A stretch of DNA of 64,000 bases from Candidatus Devosia phytovorans (GTDB lineage Bacteria; Pseudomonadota; Alphaproteobacteria; Rhizobiales; Devosiaceae): positions 1,927,001 through 1,991,000 of the forward strand of contig CP119312.1 in NCBI GenBank assembly GCA_029202405.1, in the 5' to 3' direction. Below, piece after piece: positions 25,364-33,897 of this stretch (positions within the stretch are counted from its first letter, which is position 1; the number at the start of each line of letters is the position of its first letter). A program made the translations under genes and the position numbers. The notes beneath the pieces were generated by a model. That model was given only the letters and a program-made list of their open reading frames with translations. It had not been told where the DNA came from and made no database searches.

Positions 25364-25873
25364 TTAGAGCTTGTAGAGGATCTGGTCGACCCAGAAGCGC
25401 TCGAGACGGGCGAGAGCCTTGTTGAGGCCGTCGAATTCGTCGTCGCCCAGGCCGCCGACCTTGTCGATCGACTTGAGGTGACGGTCATAGAGCTCGTCGA
25501 TGACTTCAGCCACTTCCTCGCCCTTGGGGGTCAGCTTGATGCGGACCGAGCGACGGTCGGAACGAGAGCGTTCCTGGAAGATATAGCCGGTTTCGACCAG
25601 CTTCTTCAGATTATAGGAGACGTTGGAGCCAAGGTAGTAACCGCGGCTACGCAGTTCACCGGCGGTCAGCTCGGCGTCGCCGATGTTGAACATCAGCAGG
25701 GCCTGAACCGGGTTGATGTCGTCCCAACCCATACGGTCGAACTCGTCCTTGATCAGGTCGAGGAGCCGGCGATGAAGGCGCTCTACACGGGAAACAGCTT
25801 CCAGATAAAGCGGCTTCAGGCTCTGGGGACGTTCCGGGACCATTGCCTCGGCTGCGTTGGATTTGATTGCCAT
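25364..25873 (-). CDS. ldtR: LdtR-type MarR-family regulator
   Basis: A 169-residue winged-helix regulator of the MarR family: NPVQALLMFNIGDAELTAGE, RGYYLGSNVSYNLKKLVETG and the wing ERSRSDRRSVRIKLTPKG. The sequence and its setting next to an L,D-transpeptidase match LdtR of Liberibacter and Sinorhizobium, which controls ldtP and cell-wall stress genes. The ATG at 25873 (MAIKSNAAEAM) is preferred over the longer frame. The gene name rests on family and context. Confidence 0.85.
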   Translation of the reverse strand: MAIKSNAAEAMVPERPQSLKPLYLEAVSRVERLHRRLLDLIKDEFDRMGWDDINPVQALLMFNIGDAELTAGELRSRGYYLGSNVSYNLKKLVETGYIFQERSRSDRRSVRIKLTPKGEEVAEVIDELYDRHLKSIDKVGGLGDDEFDGLNKALARLERFWVDQILYKL

Positions 25874-26073
25874 TTGTGCCTCACTGTTTTGCAGTCTGTG
25901 CGATTTTTCGCATCTCATGAGGCCAAACTACGGCGTGCGGACTAAGATCGCCCTAAGCAGCGTGATTAAGAGCATCTTACTGGAATGCAATGAGAATTTG
26001 CCTTTATTCTTCGTTACACCAGTGCATAAATCTGTAACCTTACGCGGGCGTAAACTGCTGGGGTCGCCCGGTT

Positions 26074-26463
26074 TCAGTCGACGGCGCGGGCGCGCTCGAG
26101 GCGGATCGATAAAATGAAGATCAAAAGGATCGAGGCCAGCAGCACCAGCCGAACGGCAAAGCCGAGGGCCGACATGCGCACGTCCGGATTGCCGAAAAGA
26201 TAGAGGCCGAGTTCGACCGCCGTGGCGCTGATCAGCAGCACCGCACCCCAGCTCGCCTTGATCCACAGACCCACCGCCGCGAAGAGCCGCGCGAGGCTGA
26301 AGATGCCGAGCAGGACGAAGCCGGTCATGCCCATGGTGGCGACCGGGCTGACGGCGCCGAGGCCAACGCCAAGCAGGCGCGCCGCGTCGTTGAGGCCGAG
26401 CAGCAGGCTGATGATGGCAACGATGCGGATATAGATGCCGATAGGCTGGGCGTTGAAATCCAT
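26074..26463 (-). CDS. DUF6163 family membrane protein
   Basis: A 129-residue protein with four predicted transmembrane helices (IRIVAIISLLLGLNDAARLL, MTGFVLLGIFSLARLFAAVG, GAVLLISATAVELGLYLFG and VRLVLLASILLIFILSI). It belongs to a small family found between ldtR and hemB in Hyphomicrobiales. No catalytic residues are visible. It precedes ldtR on the same strand with about 200 bases between. A role in the envelope is possible only by association. Confidence 0.8.
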   Translation of the reverse strand: MDFNAQPIGIYIRIVAIISLLLGLNDAARLLGVGLGAVSPVATMGMTGFVLLGIFSLARLFAAVGLWIKASWGAVLLISATAVELGLYLFGNPDVRMSALGFAVRLVLLASILLIFILSIRLERARAVD

Positions 26464-26557
26464 GCCGGGTTTCTAGCTGGAGCCAAGGGCTGCGACAAGC
26501 CAGACCTTGGATGCAACCCGGCCCGCTGCTACACCACGCGGCAACAAGGAGCCCTTC

Positions 26558-27571
26558 ATGACCGAGACCTGGCACAAGCACGACATGGAATTCCTCGGCG
26601 GTCGCCGGCTGCGCCGCACGCGCCGCACGGAATGGAGCCGGGCCATGGTGCGCGAGAGCGTGCTCACCCCGGCCGACCTGATCTGGCCGCTGTTCGTGAT
26701 CGAGGGGCAGAACGAGCGCACGCAGATCCGCACCATGCCGGGCGTCGAACGGCTGAGCGTCGATCTCTGTGTCGAAGCCGCCAAAGCGGCGCGCGATGCC
26801 GGCATTCCGGCACTGGCGCTGTTTCCCAATACGCCGGACCATTTGCGCAGCAGCAATGGTGCCGAGGCCTATAATCCGGACAATCTGATGTGCCGGGCGC
26901 TAAGCGCGATCAAGAGCGCCGTGCCGGAAGTTGGTCTCATTGCCGATGTGGCGCTGGATGAATATTCGAGCGATGGCCAGGACGGGCTGGTGCGCGACGG
27001 CGAAATCCTCAATGACGAAACCATCGCGGTGATGATCAAGTCGGCGCTGGTGCAGGCAAAGGCGGGTGCCGATATCATTGCGCCGTCGGACATGATGGAT
27101 GGCCGCGTGGGGGCGATCCGCGAGGCGCTGGATGGCGAGGGTTTTGATCCCGTCCAGGTCATGGCCTATGCGGCCAAATATGCGTCTTTCTATTATGGTC
27201 CGTTCCGCGAGGCGGTGGGCACCGGCAGTCGCCTCGTGGGCGACAAGCGCACCTATCAGATGGACTATGCCAATTCGGACGAGGCTTTGCGCGAGATCGA
27301 GCAGGACATTGCCGAGGGCGCCGACAGCATCATGGTCAAGCCCGGGCTGCCCTATCTCGATATCGTCCGGCGGGCGAAGGACAATTTCAACATCCCGATC
27401 TACGCCTATCAGGTGAGCGGGGAATACGCGATGATCGAGATGGCGGCCGCGGCCGGGGCGATCAACCGCGAGGGCGCGATCATCGAGAGCCTTCATGCCT
27501 TCAAGCGGGCGGGCGCCAATGGCGTGCTCACCTATTTTGCGCTGGAAGTGGCGCGCAAGCTCGGGGCGTAG
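26558..27571 (+). CDS. hemB: Delta-aminolevulinic acid dehydratase (porphobilinogen synthase)
   Basis: HemB condenses two 5-aminolevulinates into porphobilinogen in heme synthesis. The 337-residue protein has the Schiff-base lysines in IIAPSDMMDGRVGAI context and IMVKPGLPYLDIV, plus FYGPFREA-type YYGPFREAVGTG. The metal-loop region reads DVALDEYSSDGQDG, lacking the cysteines of zinc enzymes, so a magnesium-type enzyme is likely. The ATG at 26558 follows AAGGAG; in-frame sequence upstream is not conserved. Confidence 0.96.
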   Translation: MTETWHKHDMEFLGGRRLRRTRRTEWSRAMVRESVLTPADLIWPLFVIEGQNERTQIRTMPGVERLSVDLCVEAAKAARDAGIPALALFPNTPDHLRSSNGAEAYNPDNLMCRALSAIKSAVPEVGLIADVALDEYSSDGQDGLVRDGEILNDETIAVMIKSALVQAKAGADIIAPSDMMDGRVGAIREALDGEGFDPVQVMAYAAKYASFYYGPFREAVGTGSRLVGDKRTYQMDYANSDEALREIEQDIAEGADSIMVKPGLPYLDIVRRAKDNFNIPIYAYQVSGEYAMIEMAAAAGAINREGAIIESLHAFKRAGANGVLTYFALEVARKLGA

Positions 27572-27634
27572 GCCGAGCACATTTTTGTAACCGCAGGTCT
27601 TGCGCGCCGGGCGGGACATAACAATGTTTGAGGC

Positions 27635-28144
27635 ATGTACCAGACCGAGACTGTCCGACCCGCCCTGCCCGATCCGGAAACCGCACCCGAGCTGTTCGAG
27701 GGGGTGCTCACGCGCCGGGTGAGCGCCTTCATCATCGACGTGGTGATCATGGGCGCGATGATCCTGGGCTTCAGCCTCGTAGGACTGGTTGCGGGCCTGC
27801 TGACCTTTGGCCTCGCCTGGCTGGCGCTGGTGTTTGTCGTGCCGGTGACGATTCTGCTCTATTACACGGCCACTCTGGGCTCGAGCCGCCGGGCGACGGT
27901 GGGCATGCAGTTCATGGACATCGTGCTGACGCCGACGCGCGGGCAGCCGCTCGATGGCTGGATGGCGATCATCCATGCCGCGATCTTTTGGCTGACGACC
28001 TGGATTTCGTGGCCGATTTCGCTGCTGTTTGCGCTGTTTACGCCGCGCCGGCAGATGATCCACGATCTCGTGGTCGGCACGCTGATGGTGCGCCGCTCGC
28101 CCATGGTGCGGCACTGGCGCGGCCAGAGTGACCGCGGCTATTGA
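27635..28144 (+). CDS. RDD family membrane protein
   Basis: A 169-residue membrane protein of the RDD family. The first helix region starts with RRVSAFIIDVVIMGAMIL, which carries the Arg-Asp pair of the family; a second segment reads LTFGLAWLALVFVVPVTIL, and the C-terminal RQMIHDLVVGTLMVRR holds the second conserved Asp. These proteins may transport ions or small solutes. It follows hemB and precedes bpt, with short gaps. Confidence 0.88.
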   Translation: MYQTETVRPALPDPETAPELFEGVLTRRVSAFIIDVVIMGAMILGFSLVGLVAGLLTFGLAWLALVFVVPVTILLYYTATLGSSRRATVGMQFMDIVLTPTRGQPLDGWMAIIHAAIFWLTTWISWPISLLFALFTPRRQMIHDLVVGTLMVRRSPMVRHWRGQSDRGY

Positions 28145-28204
28145 CAAGGTTGCGGCCCGTGGCCGGGGAGCGTACACTCCCCGGATCGTAGCCAAGGGTC
28201 CTGG

Positions 28205-28942
28205 ATGACCGACCAGACGCCGGAAACCACGCAGCTCTTTCTGACTGCCGCCATGCCATGCCCCTATTTGCCGGGGCGGCAGGAGCGCAAGCTGTTCACC
28301 CATTTGTCGGGCCGACGCGCGTCGAGCCTGCACCATCTGCTGAGCGAGAATGGTTTCCGCCGCAGCCAGAACCTGATCTATCGCCCGGCCTGCGAGGGCT
28401 GCAATGCCTGCCAGTCGGTGCGCATCGTGGCCAATGAATTCCAGCCTTCCGGCCGTTTCCGCCGCGTGCTGCGCAATAATGACGACCTCTCCATCGAGGT
28501 GCGTCCGACTACGGCGACCAGCGAGCAATATGACCTGTTCAAGCGCTATCTGGAGTCGCGCCATGCCGGCGGCGGCATGAACCAGATGAGTTTCGTCGAC
28601 TATGAATATATGGTCGAGGATACGCCGGTGCAGTCGGTGCTGGTGGAATACCGGTTGCGCAATCATCCAGACCAGACGCTGATCGCCGTGGCGCTGACCG
28701 ATGTGATGCCCGATGGGCTGTCCATGGTCTATTCCTTCTACGACCCCGACCTGGCGCATCGGAGCCTTGGGACCTTTCTCATTCTCGATCATATCGCGCA
28801 GGTGCGGTCAGCGGCGCTGAACTATGTCTACCTCGGCTATTGGGTGAAGGAATCGCCCAAGATGGCCTACAAGGCGCTCTATCGGCCGCTCGAGGTGCAG
28901 CGCGGGACGCTCGGCTGGTGCAGGATGCCCGAGCAGGGATAG
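28205..28942 (+). CDS. bpt: Aspartate/glutamate leucyltransferase (N-end rule)
   Basis: A 245-residue aminoacyl-tRNA-protein transferase of the Ate/Bpt family that adds leucine to N-terminal Asp/Glu, marking proteins for ClpS-ClpAP. Characteristic sequence: PCPYLPGRQERKLFTHLSG, the cysteine cluster RPACEGCNACQSVRI, MSFVDYEYMVEDTPV, and SFYDPDLAHRSLGTFLILD. The length and motifs fit Bpt better than eukaryotic Ate1. It stands with RDD and parC genes, a common alphaproteobacterial neighbourhood. Confidence 0.94.
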   Translation: MTDQTPETTQLFLTAAMPCPYLPGRQERKLFTHLSGRRASSLHHLLSENGFRRSQNLIYRPACEGCNACQSVRIVANEFQPSGRFRRVLRNNDDLSIEVRPTTATSEQYDLFKRYLESRHAGGGMNQMSFVDYEYMVEDTPVQSVLVEYRLRNHPDQTLIAVALTDVMPDGLSMVYSFYDPDLAHRSLGTFLILDHIAQVRSAALNYVYLGYWVKESPKMAYKALYRPLEVQRGTLGWCRMPEQG

Positions 28943-29022
28943 CGTCTCGGGTTGCCGCGGCCTTGGTTGCGCCATAAGTCTCGGCCAGATCGCCTCACTC
29001 TTTTTCCTCCCCGAGCCTGCCC

Positions 29023-30012
29023 ATGTCCTTTCTTTTCAAGCTGATCCGGCTGGGCTTTGTTCTGGGCGCCCTGGGCGTGGTGACGCTGTCGGTGCTGGCA
29101 TTGTTCGGCTTTGCCGTGCCGGTGTTCGATCTGTTCAACCACGCGCAGATCTTCCTGCTGCCCGGGACGCTCGTGGCGCTGCCGATCCTGGCGGTCACCC
29201 TGCGCGGCTGGTGGCGCAGTGCGGCGCTGATCTTTGGCTTTGTCGGCTTTGCCGCTTCGGCCAATGTCATGCTGCCCGAGACATTTGCCGCCATGCAGCC
29301 GCGTCCGGCGGCGCCGGCGAGCGGCACGGTGCGGATGATGACGCATAACCTTTTCGGCATGAATTACGAGATGGAAAAGGTCACCGGCGCCATTCTGGCC
29401 GAGGATCCCGACATCATCGTCTTCCAGGAGTATTTCGGCGAGCAGTCGACGGATCTGCACCCGCTGCTGGTGAGCCGCTATCCCTATTTCGTGCATTGTC
29501 GGGGCGGCAAGCGGGCGAACCTGGGCCTATATTCGCGCATTCCCTTCGAGCAGGAGATGGATGGCGCCTGCCCGGACAATGCCTATGGCACGGCGCGCAC
29601 CGCCCATATCATCGCCAAGTTCGCCGAGCCGGACGGCGACCAGTTCACCGTCATCACCACCCATATGGACTGGCCGATCCCGGTTTCGCGTCAGCATGAG
29701 CAGCTGGGCGCGCTGTCAGAAGTGCTGGATACGATCGAGGGTCCGGTGATCCTGGCCGGCGACTTCAACTCGACGGCCTGGTCCTACGCGCTGCGCGATT
29801 TCGTCTCGCGCAATGGGCTGGTGCGGGAAACGCTCAACATGCTGACCTTCCCGATGAGCTGGTATTATCTGGGCGCCTGGCGCGACACCCTGCCCTTCCT
29901 GCCGCTGGACCATGTGATGACGCGCGGCGGGGTGGTGGTGCATGACATCCGCACCGGACGACCGACGGCGAGCGATCACCTGCCGGTCGTGTTTGATTTT
30001 TCTATACAATGA
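29023..30012 (+). CDS. Membrane-anchored endonuclease/exonuclease/phosphatase family protein
   Basis: A 329-residue protein with three hydrophobic segments in the first 90 residues and then an EEP domain facing the periplasm. Metal and catalytic motifs are MTHNLFGMNYE, DIIVFQEYFGE (Glu), THMDW, LAGDFNST (Asp, Asn) and ASDHLPVVFDF (Asp-His). Such proteins cleave phosphodiesters in nucleic acids, lipids or inositol phosphates; the substrate is unknown. It is followed by a paired extragenic repeat. Confidence 0.88.
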   Translation: MSFLFKLIRLGFVLGALGVVTLSVLALFGFAVPVFDLFNHAQIFLLPGTLVALPILAVTLRGWWRSAALIFGFVGFAASANVMLPETFAAMQPRPAAPASGTVRMMTHNLFGMNYEMEKVTGAILAEDPDIIVFQEYFGEQSTDLHPLLVSRYPYFVHCRGGKRANLGLYSRIPFEQEMDGACPDNAYGTARTAHIIAKFAEPDGDQFTVITTHMDWPIPVSRQHEQLGALSEVLDTIEGPVILAGDFNSTAWSYALRDFVSRNGLVRETLNMLTFPMSWYYLGAWRDTLPFLPLDHVMTRGGVVVHDIRTGRPTASDHLPVVFDFSIQ

Positions 30013-30016
30013 CCGG

Positions 30017-30148
30017 TGCACGCCCTCGTGGTTCGAGGCTCGCAAGAGCTCGCACCTCACCATGAGGGCTACTGCGAGCTCTATATATCAACAGCCCTCA
30101 TGGTGAGATGCTTTGCATTGCAAAGCCTCGAACCACGAGGGCGTGGCA
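30017..30148. repeat. CCCTCGTGGTTCGAGG repeat, inverted pair
   Basis: The left arm GCCCTCGTGGTTCGAGGCTC and GCACCTCACCATGAGGGC faces a right arm of GCCCTCATGGTGAGATG and GCCTCGAACCACGAGGGC. The pair can form a long hairpin between the convergent EEP and Dabb genes; it probably doubles as a transcription barrier. Confidence 0.75.
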
Positions 30149-30463
30149 CTATTTTTCGACCTTGAGATCAAAGACGATCAGCCCGTCTCTCCCGCCTTCG
30201 AGGGCGGCGACCAGGCGGGCGCCAGCGGCCTTGTGGGCAGGGTCGGCAAGGTAGCGATCCCTCGCGGCTTCGTCCGCGAGGTCCATGATGAAACCGTCGT
30301 TGAACCCCTGTGCCAGGCCCTCGGGCGACACGTTGGGGCCAAAGTCGGCGGAGATCAGGCCGTCGACCTGGCCAACCAGCGCGGCGAGGCCGGCGTAAAT
30401 CTCGGCCCGCTCATCCTTGCTGACGCCGGAGCGGAATTTTACGAAGACGCAGTGACGGATCAT
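30149..30463 (-). CDS. Dabb-family (stress-responsive alpha/beta barrel) protein
   Basis: A 104-residue ferredoxin-like alpha/beta barrel protein. The opening MIRHCVFVKFRSGVSKDE, the DFGPNVSPEGLAQGFNDGFI segment and YLADPAHKAAGARLV match the Dabb domain. These proteins dimerise; some are enzymes, but most are unassigned. It lies 24 bases downstream of parC on the same strand. Confidence 0.9.
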   Translation of the reverse strand: MIRHCVFVKFRSGVSKDERAEIYAGLAALVGQVDGLISADFGPNVSPEGLAQGFNDGFIMDLADEAARDRYLADPAHKAAGARLVAALEGGRDGLIVFDLKVEK

Positions 30464-30486
30464 TTTTTCGGCCTCCCCGCCGAATG

Positions 30487-32805
30487 TTACCCCACGAACC
30501 TGTTATTCCGCGGGAAGCCGTTGGGGGGCTGACGGCCGGCGGTGGCGCGATCGCCCAGCCAGTCGGTCAGCTCTTCCATCGGCTTGCTATAGGTGCGGCC
30601 CGAAGAGTCCTGCCAGGTCAGGCCATCGGCTGCGTAGAAGGTCTTCAGGTCGGAAATGCCGCCGTCCTTGTAGCGCTGCAGGCGCACGCCCTTGCCGCGA
30701 CCCATTTCGGCCAGCTGGCTGAGCGGGAAGACCAGCAGCTTGCGGTTCTGCCCGATGATGGCGACGCGATCGCCATTGAGCGGCACCAGCAGGGCTGCCT
30801 CGGCCGGCGCGGTGACGTTGAGGATCTGCTTGCCCTTGCGGGTATTGGCGATCATGTCGTCTTCGCCGACGATGAAGCCATAGCCCGTGGTCGAGGCGAT
30901 GATGCGCTTGCTGCCCGGCTTGTAGACGAAGATATCGACGATATCCTGGCCTTCCTCGATATCGACCATGATGCGGACCGGCTCGCCCTGGCCGCGCCCG
31001 CCGGGCAGCTTGTCGCCGGCGAGAGTATAAACCTTGCCGCCGGTGGTCAGCATCAGCAGCTTGTCGGTGGTCTCACATTTGATCGAAAGCTTCAGGCGAT
31101 CGCCGGCCTTGAAGCCCTTGTCGTCATTGACTTCCACGGCATGGCCGCGCGGGGCGCGGATCCAGCCTTTTTCGGAGAGGATGACTGTGATCGGCTCGCG
31201 CTCGATGAAGGCTTCGGTGACTTCGGTCAGATCGGCATTGGAGGCCGAGCCGAGAATGGTGCGGCGGGCGCCCAGAGCGTGGGGCGTGCCATCGGCGTTG
31301 AAGAAGGGATAGGCCTTCTTCAGCGCCTCGATTTCCTTGGAAATATTGCCCCATTGCCGCTTGTCGGAGGCGAGCAGCGCATTGAGCTGGCCCTGTTCCT
31401 CGGTCAGGTCGGCATGTTCCTTGCGGAGTTCGATTTCCTCGAGCTTGCGCAGGGAGCGCAGGCGCATGTTGAGGATGGCTTCGGCCTGAACGTCGGTGAG
31501 CTCGAAGGTCGCCATCAGGCTGGCCTTGGCATCGTCCTCCTCGCGGATGATGCGGATCACCTCGTCGAGGTTGAGATAGGCGATGATATAGCCGGCGAGG
31601 ACTTCCAGCCGGTGGGCGATCTGTTCGAGCCGATGCGTCGAGCGGCGGACCAGCACTTCCTTGCGATGCTCCAGCCAGGCCTTGATAGCCTGGGCCAGGC
31701 TCATCACCTTGGGCACGGCGCCCTTGTCGAGCACGTTGAGATTGAGCGGGAAACGCGTTTCAAGATCGGTGGTCTTGAACAGCTGTTCCATCAGGATGAC
31801 GGCATCGACGGTGCGGGCGCGCGGCTCGAGCACGAGGCGGATGTCGTCGGAGCTTTCGTCGCGCACGTCCTTGAGCAGCGGCAGCTTCTTGGCCAACAGC
31901 AGTTCGGCGATCTTTTCGACGAGGCGCGACTTCTGGATGCCATAAGGAATTTGGGTGACGACGATCAGATAGACGCCGCGGGCACTTTCCTCGATCTCCC
32001 ACTTGGCGCGGACGCGGAAGGAGCCACGGCCGGTCTGGTAGGAATGGGCGATGGAGGAGGCCGATTCCACCATGATGCCGCCGGTCGGGAAATCGGGCCC
32101 GCGGATCAGGTCATCCATGCTGGGCACGTCGGTTTCGCGCGTCACGCCCTCGGGCAGACGGTGCAGCAATTCGGACACGGCAATGTCGGGCTGCTGGATG
32201 ATTTTCAGCGCCGCATTGCAGAGCTCCACCACATTGTGCGGCGGGATGGACGTCGCCATGCCCACCGCAATGCCGGTGGAGCCATTGGCCAAAAGGTTGG
32301 GGAAGTTGGAGGGCAGGACGACGGGCTCTTCGTCTTCGCCATCGTAAGTCGGCTTGAAGTCGATGGCATTCTCGCCAATGCCTTCCAGCAGGCGCGTCGC
32401 CACGTCGGTCATGCGGGATTCTGTGTATCGCATGGCGGCGGCGCTATCGCCGTCGATATTGCCGAAGTTGCCCTGCCCGTCGACGAGCGGATAGCGCAGG
32501 GCAAAATCCTGCGCCAGGCGCACCAGCGCGTCATAGATCGAGGCGTCGCCATGGGGATGGAACTTACCGATCACGTCGCCGACGATACGGGCGGACTTCT
32601 TGTAGCCCTGGCCCGGATCGAGCTTGAGCAGGCGCATGGCGTGGATGATGCGGCGATGCACGGGCTTGAGCCCATCGCGCACGTCCGGCAGGGCGCGCTG
32701 GGTGATGGTCGACAGCGCGTAAGAGAGGTACCGCTCCTCGATGGCCTGCTTGAGATCGACGACGCGCTGGTCGTCGGCAGGCGGGAGGGTATCGCTATCA
32801 GACAT
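30487..32805 (-). CDS. parC: DNA topoisomerase IV subunit A
   Basis: ParC unlinks daughter chromosomes with ParE. The 772-residue frame has the GyrA/ParC N-terminal domain (RALPDVRDGLKPVHRRI), the quinolone-determining region (GKFHPHGDASIYDALVRLAQ), the catalytic tyrosine in AAMRYTESRM, and C-terminal beta-propeller repeats (ILTGGKVYTLAGDKLPG-like TTGGKVYTLAGDKLPGGRGQ). The short C-terminal region and the position near recO and bpt support ParC over GyrA. The length is normal. Confidence 0.96.
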   Translation of the reverse strand: MSDSDTLPPADDQRVVDLKQAIEERYLSYALSTITQRALPDVRDGLKPVHRRIIHAMRLLKLDPGQGYKKSARIVGDVIGKFHPHGDASIYDALVRLAQDFALRYPLVDGQGNFGNIDGDSAAAMRYTESRMTDVATRLLEGIGENAIDFKPTYDGEDEEPVVLPSNFPNLLANGSTGIAVGMATSIPPHNVVELCNAALKIIQQPDIAVSELLHRLPEGVTRETDVPSMDDLIRGPDFPTGGIMVESASSIAHSYQTGRGSFRVRAKWEIEESARGVYLIVVTQIPYGIQKSRLVEKIAELLLAKKLPLLKDVRDESSDDIRLVLEPRARTVDAVILMEQLFKTTDLETRFPLNLNVLDKGAVPKVMSLAQAIKAWLEHRKEVLVRRSTHRLEQIAHRLEVLAGYIIAYLNLDEVIRIIREEDDAKASLMATFELTDVQAEAILNMRLRSLRKLEEIELRKEHADLTEEQGQLNALLASDKRQWGNISKEIEALKKAYPFFNADGTPHALGARRTILGSASNADLTEVTEAFIEREPITVILSEKGWIRAPRGHAVEVNDDKGFKAGDRLKLSIKCETTDKLLMLTTGGKVYTLAGDKLPGGRGQGEPVRIMVDIEEGQDIVDIFVYKPGSKRIIASTTGYGFIVGEDDMIANTRKGKQILNVTAPAEAALLVPLNGDRVAIIGQNRKLLVFPLSQLAEMGRGKGVRLQRYKDGGISDLKTFYAADGLTWQDSSGRTYSKPMEELTDWLGDRATAGRQPPNGFPRNNRFVG

Positions 32806-32912
32806 AGGCCACGCATTCCGGGAGAACGAATCAGGAAAGCATTATAGGAAATTTGGGCGCAAGCGGGCGGAAAGGCGTGGTTTTGCACGGGTTATGGGGG
32901 AAATATGAGGAG

Positions 32913-33030
32913 TACCCCCTCCTAGCCTCCCCCTGAAAAGGGGGAGGGACAGATCGCGTTTTTGGCATGATCTAGTCAAACCCACCGGCCGGGTCCCTCC
33001 CCCTTTTCAGGGGGAGGTTAGGTGGGGGTA
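32913..33030. repeat. 38-bp near-perfect inverted repeat between parC and recO
   Basis: The arms 32913-32950 and 32993-33030 are complementary except for two positions; each contains CCTCCCCCTGAAAAGGGGGA or its complement. Each arm is itself a small palindrome. It belongs to the G-run extragenic repeats of this genome and could form a large cruciform. Confidence 0.75.
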
Positions 33031-33033
33031 TCC

Positions 33034-33747
33034 TTACTCCCCGTCCCGCTCGAATTCCTCGATCAGCACATCCCGCATTGGCGGTCGTGCGATTTGTCTC
33101 TGGCTCCAGACATGGGCATCGAGGAAATGCCCCGTCAGCCGCAGGGCATCGCCTACCGCATGGGGCGAGGCGTTGCCTCTCCCGGCAAGGAAGCTGGGGA
33201 GGGGCAGGAGGCGATCGAGGTAGGGTTGCGCGGCCTCGCGGGAGACGGCGCGGCCCGATTTTGGCGAGACGTGGGTGAGGTCCTCGGTCGCGCCGGTGGC
33301 CGCGCAGGTGGTGAGGTCGAGGCCGAAGCCGAGGTCGTCGAGCAGGGCCAGTTCGAATTTGGCGAAGGCGGCGCCATCGGGCGGATTGGCGTCGATCAGG
33401 CGGACGGCCATGCCAAGCAGGCGGTCATGCGGATCGCGTTCGGGCAGGAGGTGCAGCAGTTCGCAGACGGTCTGGCTGAGATAGAGCCGCGTGCGGTCGG
33501 CGATCAGTTCGGCGGCGCGGGCGTGGAGCAGTTCGACCGAGAAGATGCCGAGCTGGTCTTCGAGCCGGGCGCGCCAGGTGAGCTGGAGCGTGTTGCCGGG
33601 CTGAAGGGCGGCGGCGAGCTTTGGTGAGCGGCCGCCACGGACGAGGCCCGCGCAGCGGCCGTGGCCAGCGACCATGGCCTCGGCAATGACGCTGCTCTCG
33701 CCGTGGCGGCGCGTGCCGATAAGCAGGGCTTCAGCGGTCCATTCCAT
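33034..33747 (-). CDS. recO: DNA repair protein RecO
   Basis: RecO loads RecA with RecR and anneals strands. The 237-residue protein has the N-terminal OB fold (EWTAEALLIGTRRHGESSVI, LQLTWRARLEDQLG) and helical C-terminal domain (CAATGATEDLTHVSPKSG). The ATG at 33747 starts at the conserved MEW. It lies in the recO-era-rnc-lepB cluster but is separated from era by a paired palindromic repeat. Confidence 0.94.
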   Translation of the reverse strand: MEWTAEALLIGTRRHGESSVIAEAMVAGHGRCAGLVRGGRSPKLAAALQPGNTLQLTWRARLEDQLGIFSVELLHARAAELIADRTRLYLSQTVCELLHLLPERDPHDRLLGMAVRLIDANPPDGAAFAKFELALLDDLGFGLDLTTCAATGATEDLTHVSPKSGRAVSREAAQPYLDRLLPLPSFLAGRGNASPHAVGDALRLTGHFLDAHVWSQRQIARPPMRDVLIEEFERDGE

Positions 33748-33759
33748 GTCGCTAACTCT

Positions 33760-33891
33760 GTGCCACACCCTGGTGGTTCGAGGCTCGTAAGAACTCGCAC
33801 CTCACCATGAGGGCTACTGATAGCGCAGGACAAATTGAGACCTCATGGTGAGGTGCGAGCGGAGCGAGCCTCGAACCACGAGGTCGGGCAC
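33760..33891. repeat. CCCTCGTGGTTCGAGG repeat, inverted pair
   Basis: Left arm CCTGGTGGTTCGAGGCTCGT and CGCACCTCACCATGAGGGCT; right arm CCTCATGGTGAGGTGCGAGC and GAGCCTCGAACCACGAGG. The same element as at 30017-30148. It sits between recO and era, both minus strand, so it interrupts a run of co-directional genes. Confidence 0.75.
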
Positions 33892-33897
33892 TCGATC

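Noticed and set aside
26900..28792. A 630-codon minus-strand open frame across hemB, RDD and bpt genes
   Set aside because: It spans three well-supported plus-strand genes and reads as low-complexity His/Arg-rich antisense.
30484..32847. A 787-codon plus-strand open frame
   Set aside because: It is the antisense shadow of parC in GC-rich DNA; parC has all family motifs and the antisense product has none.
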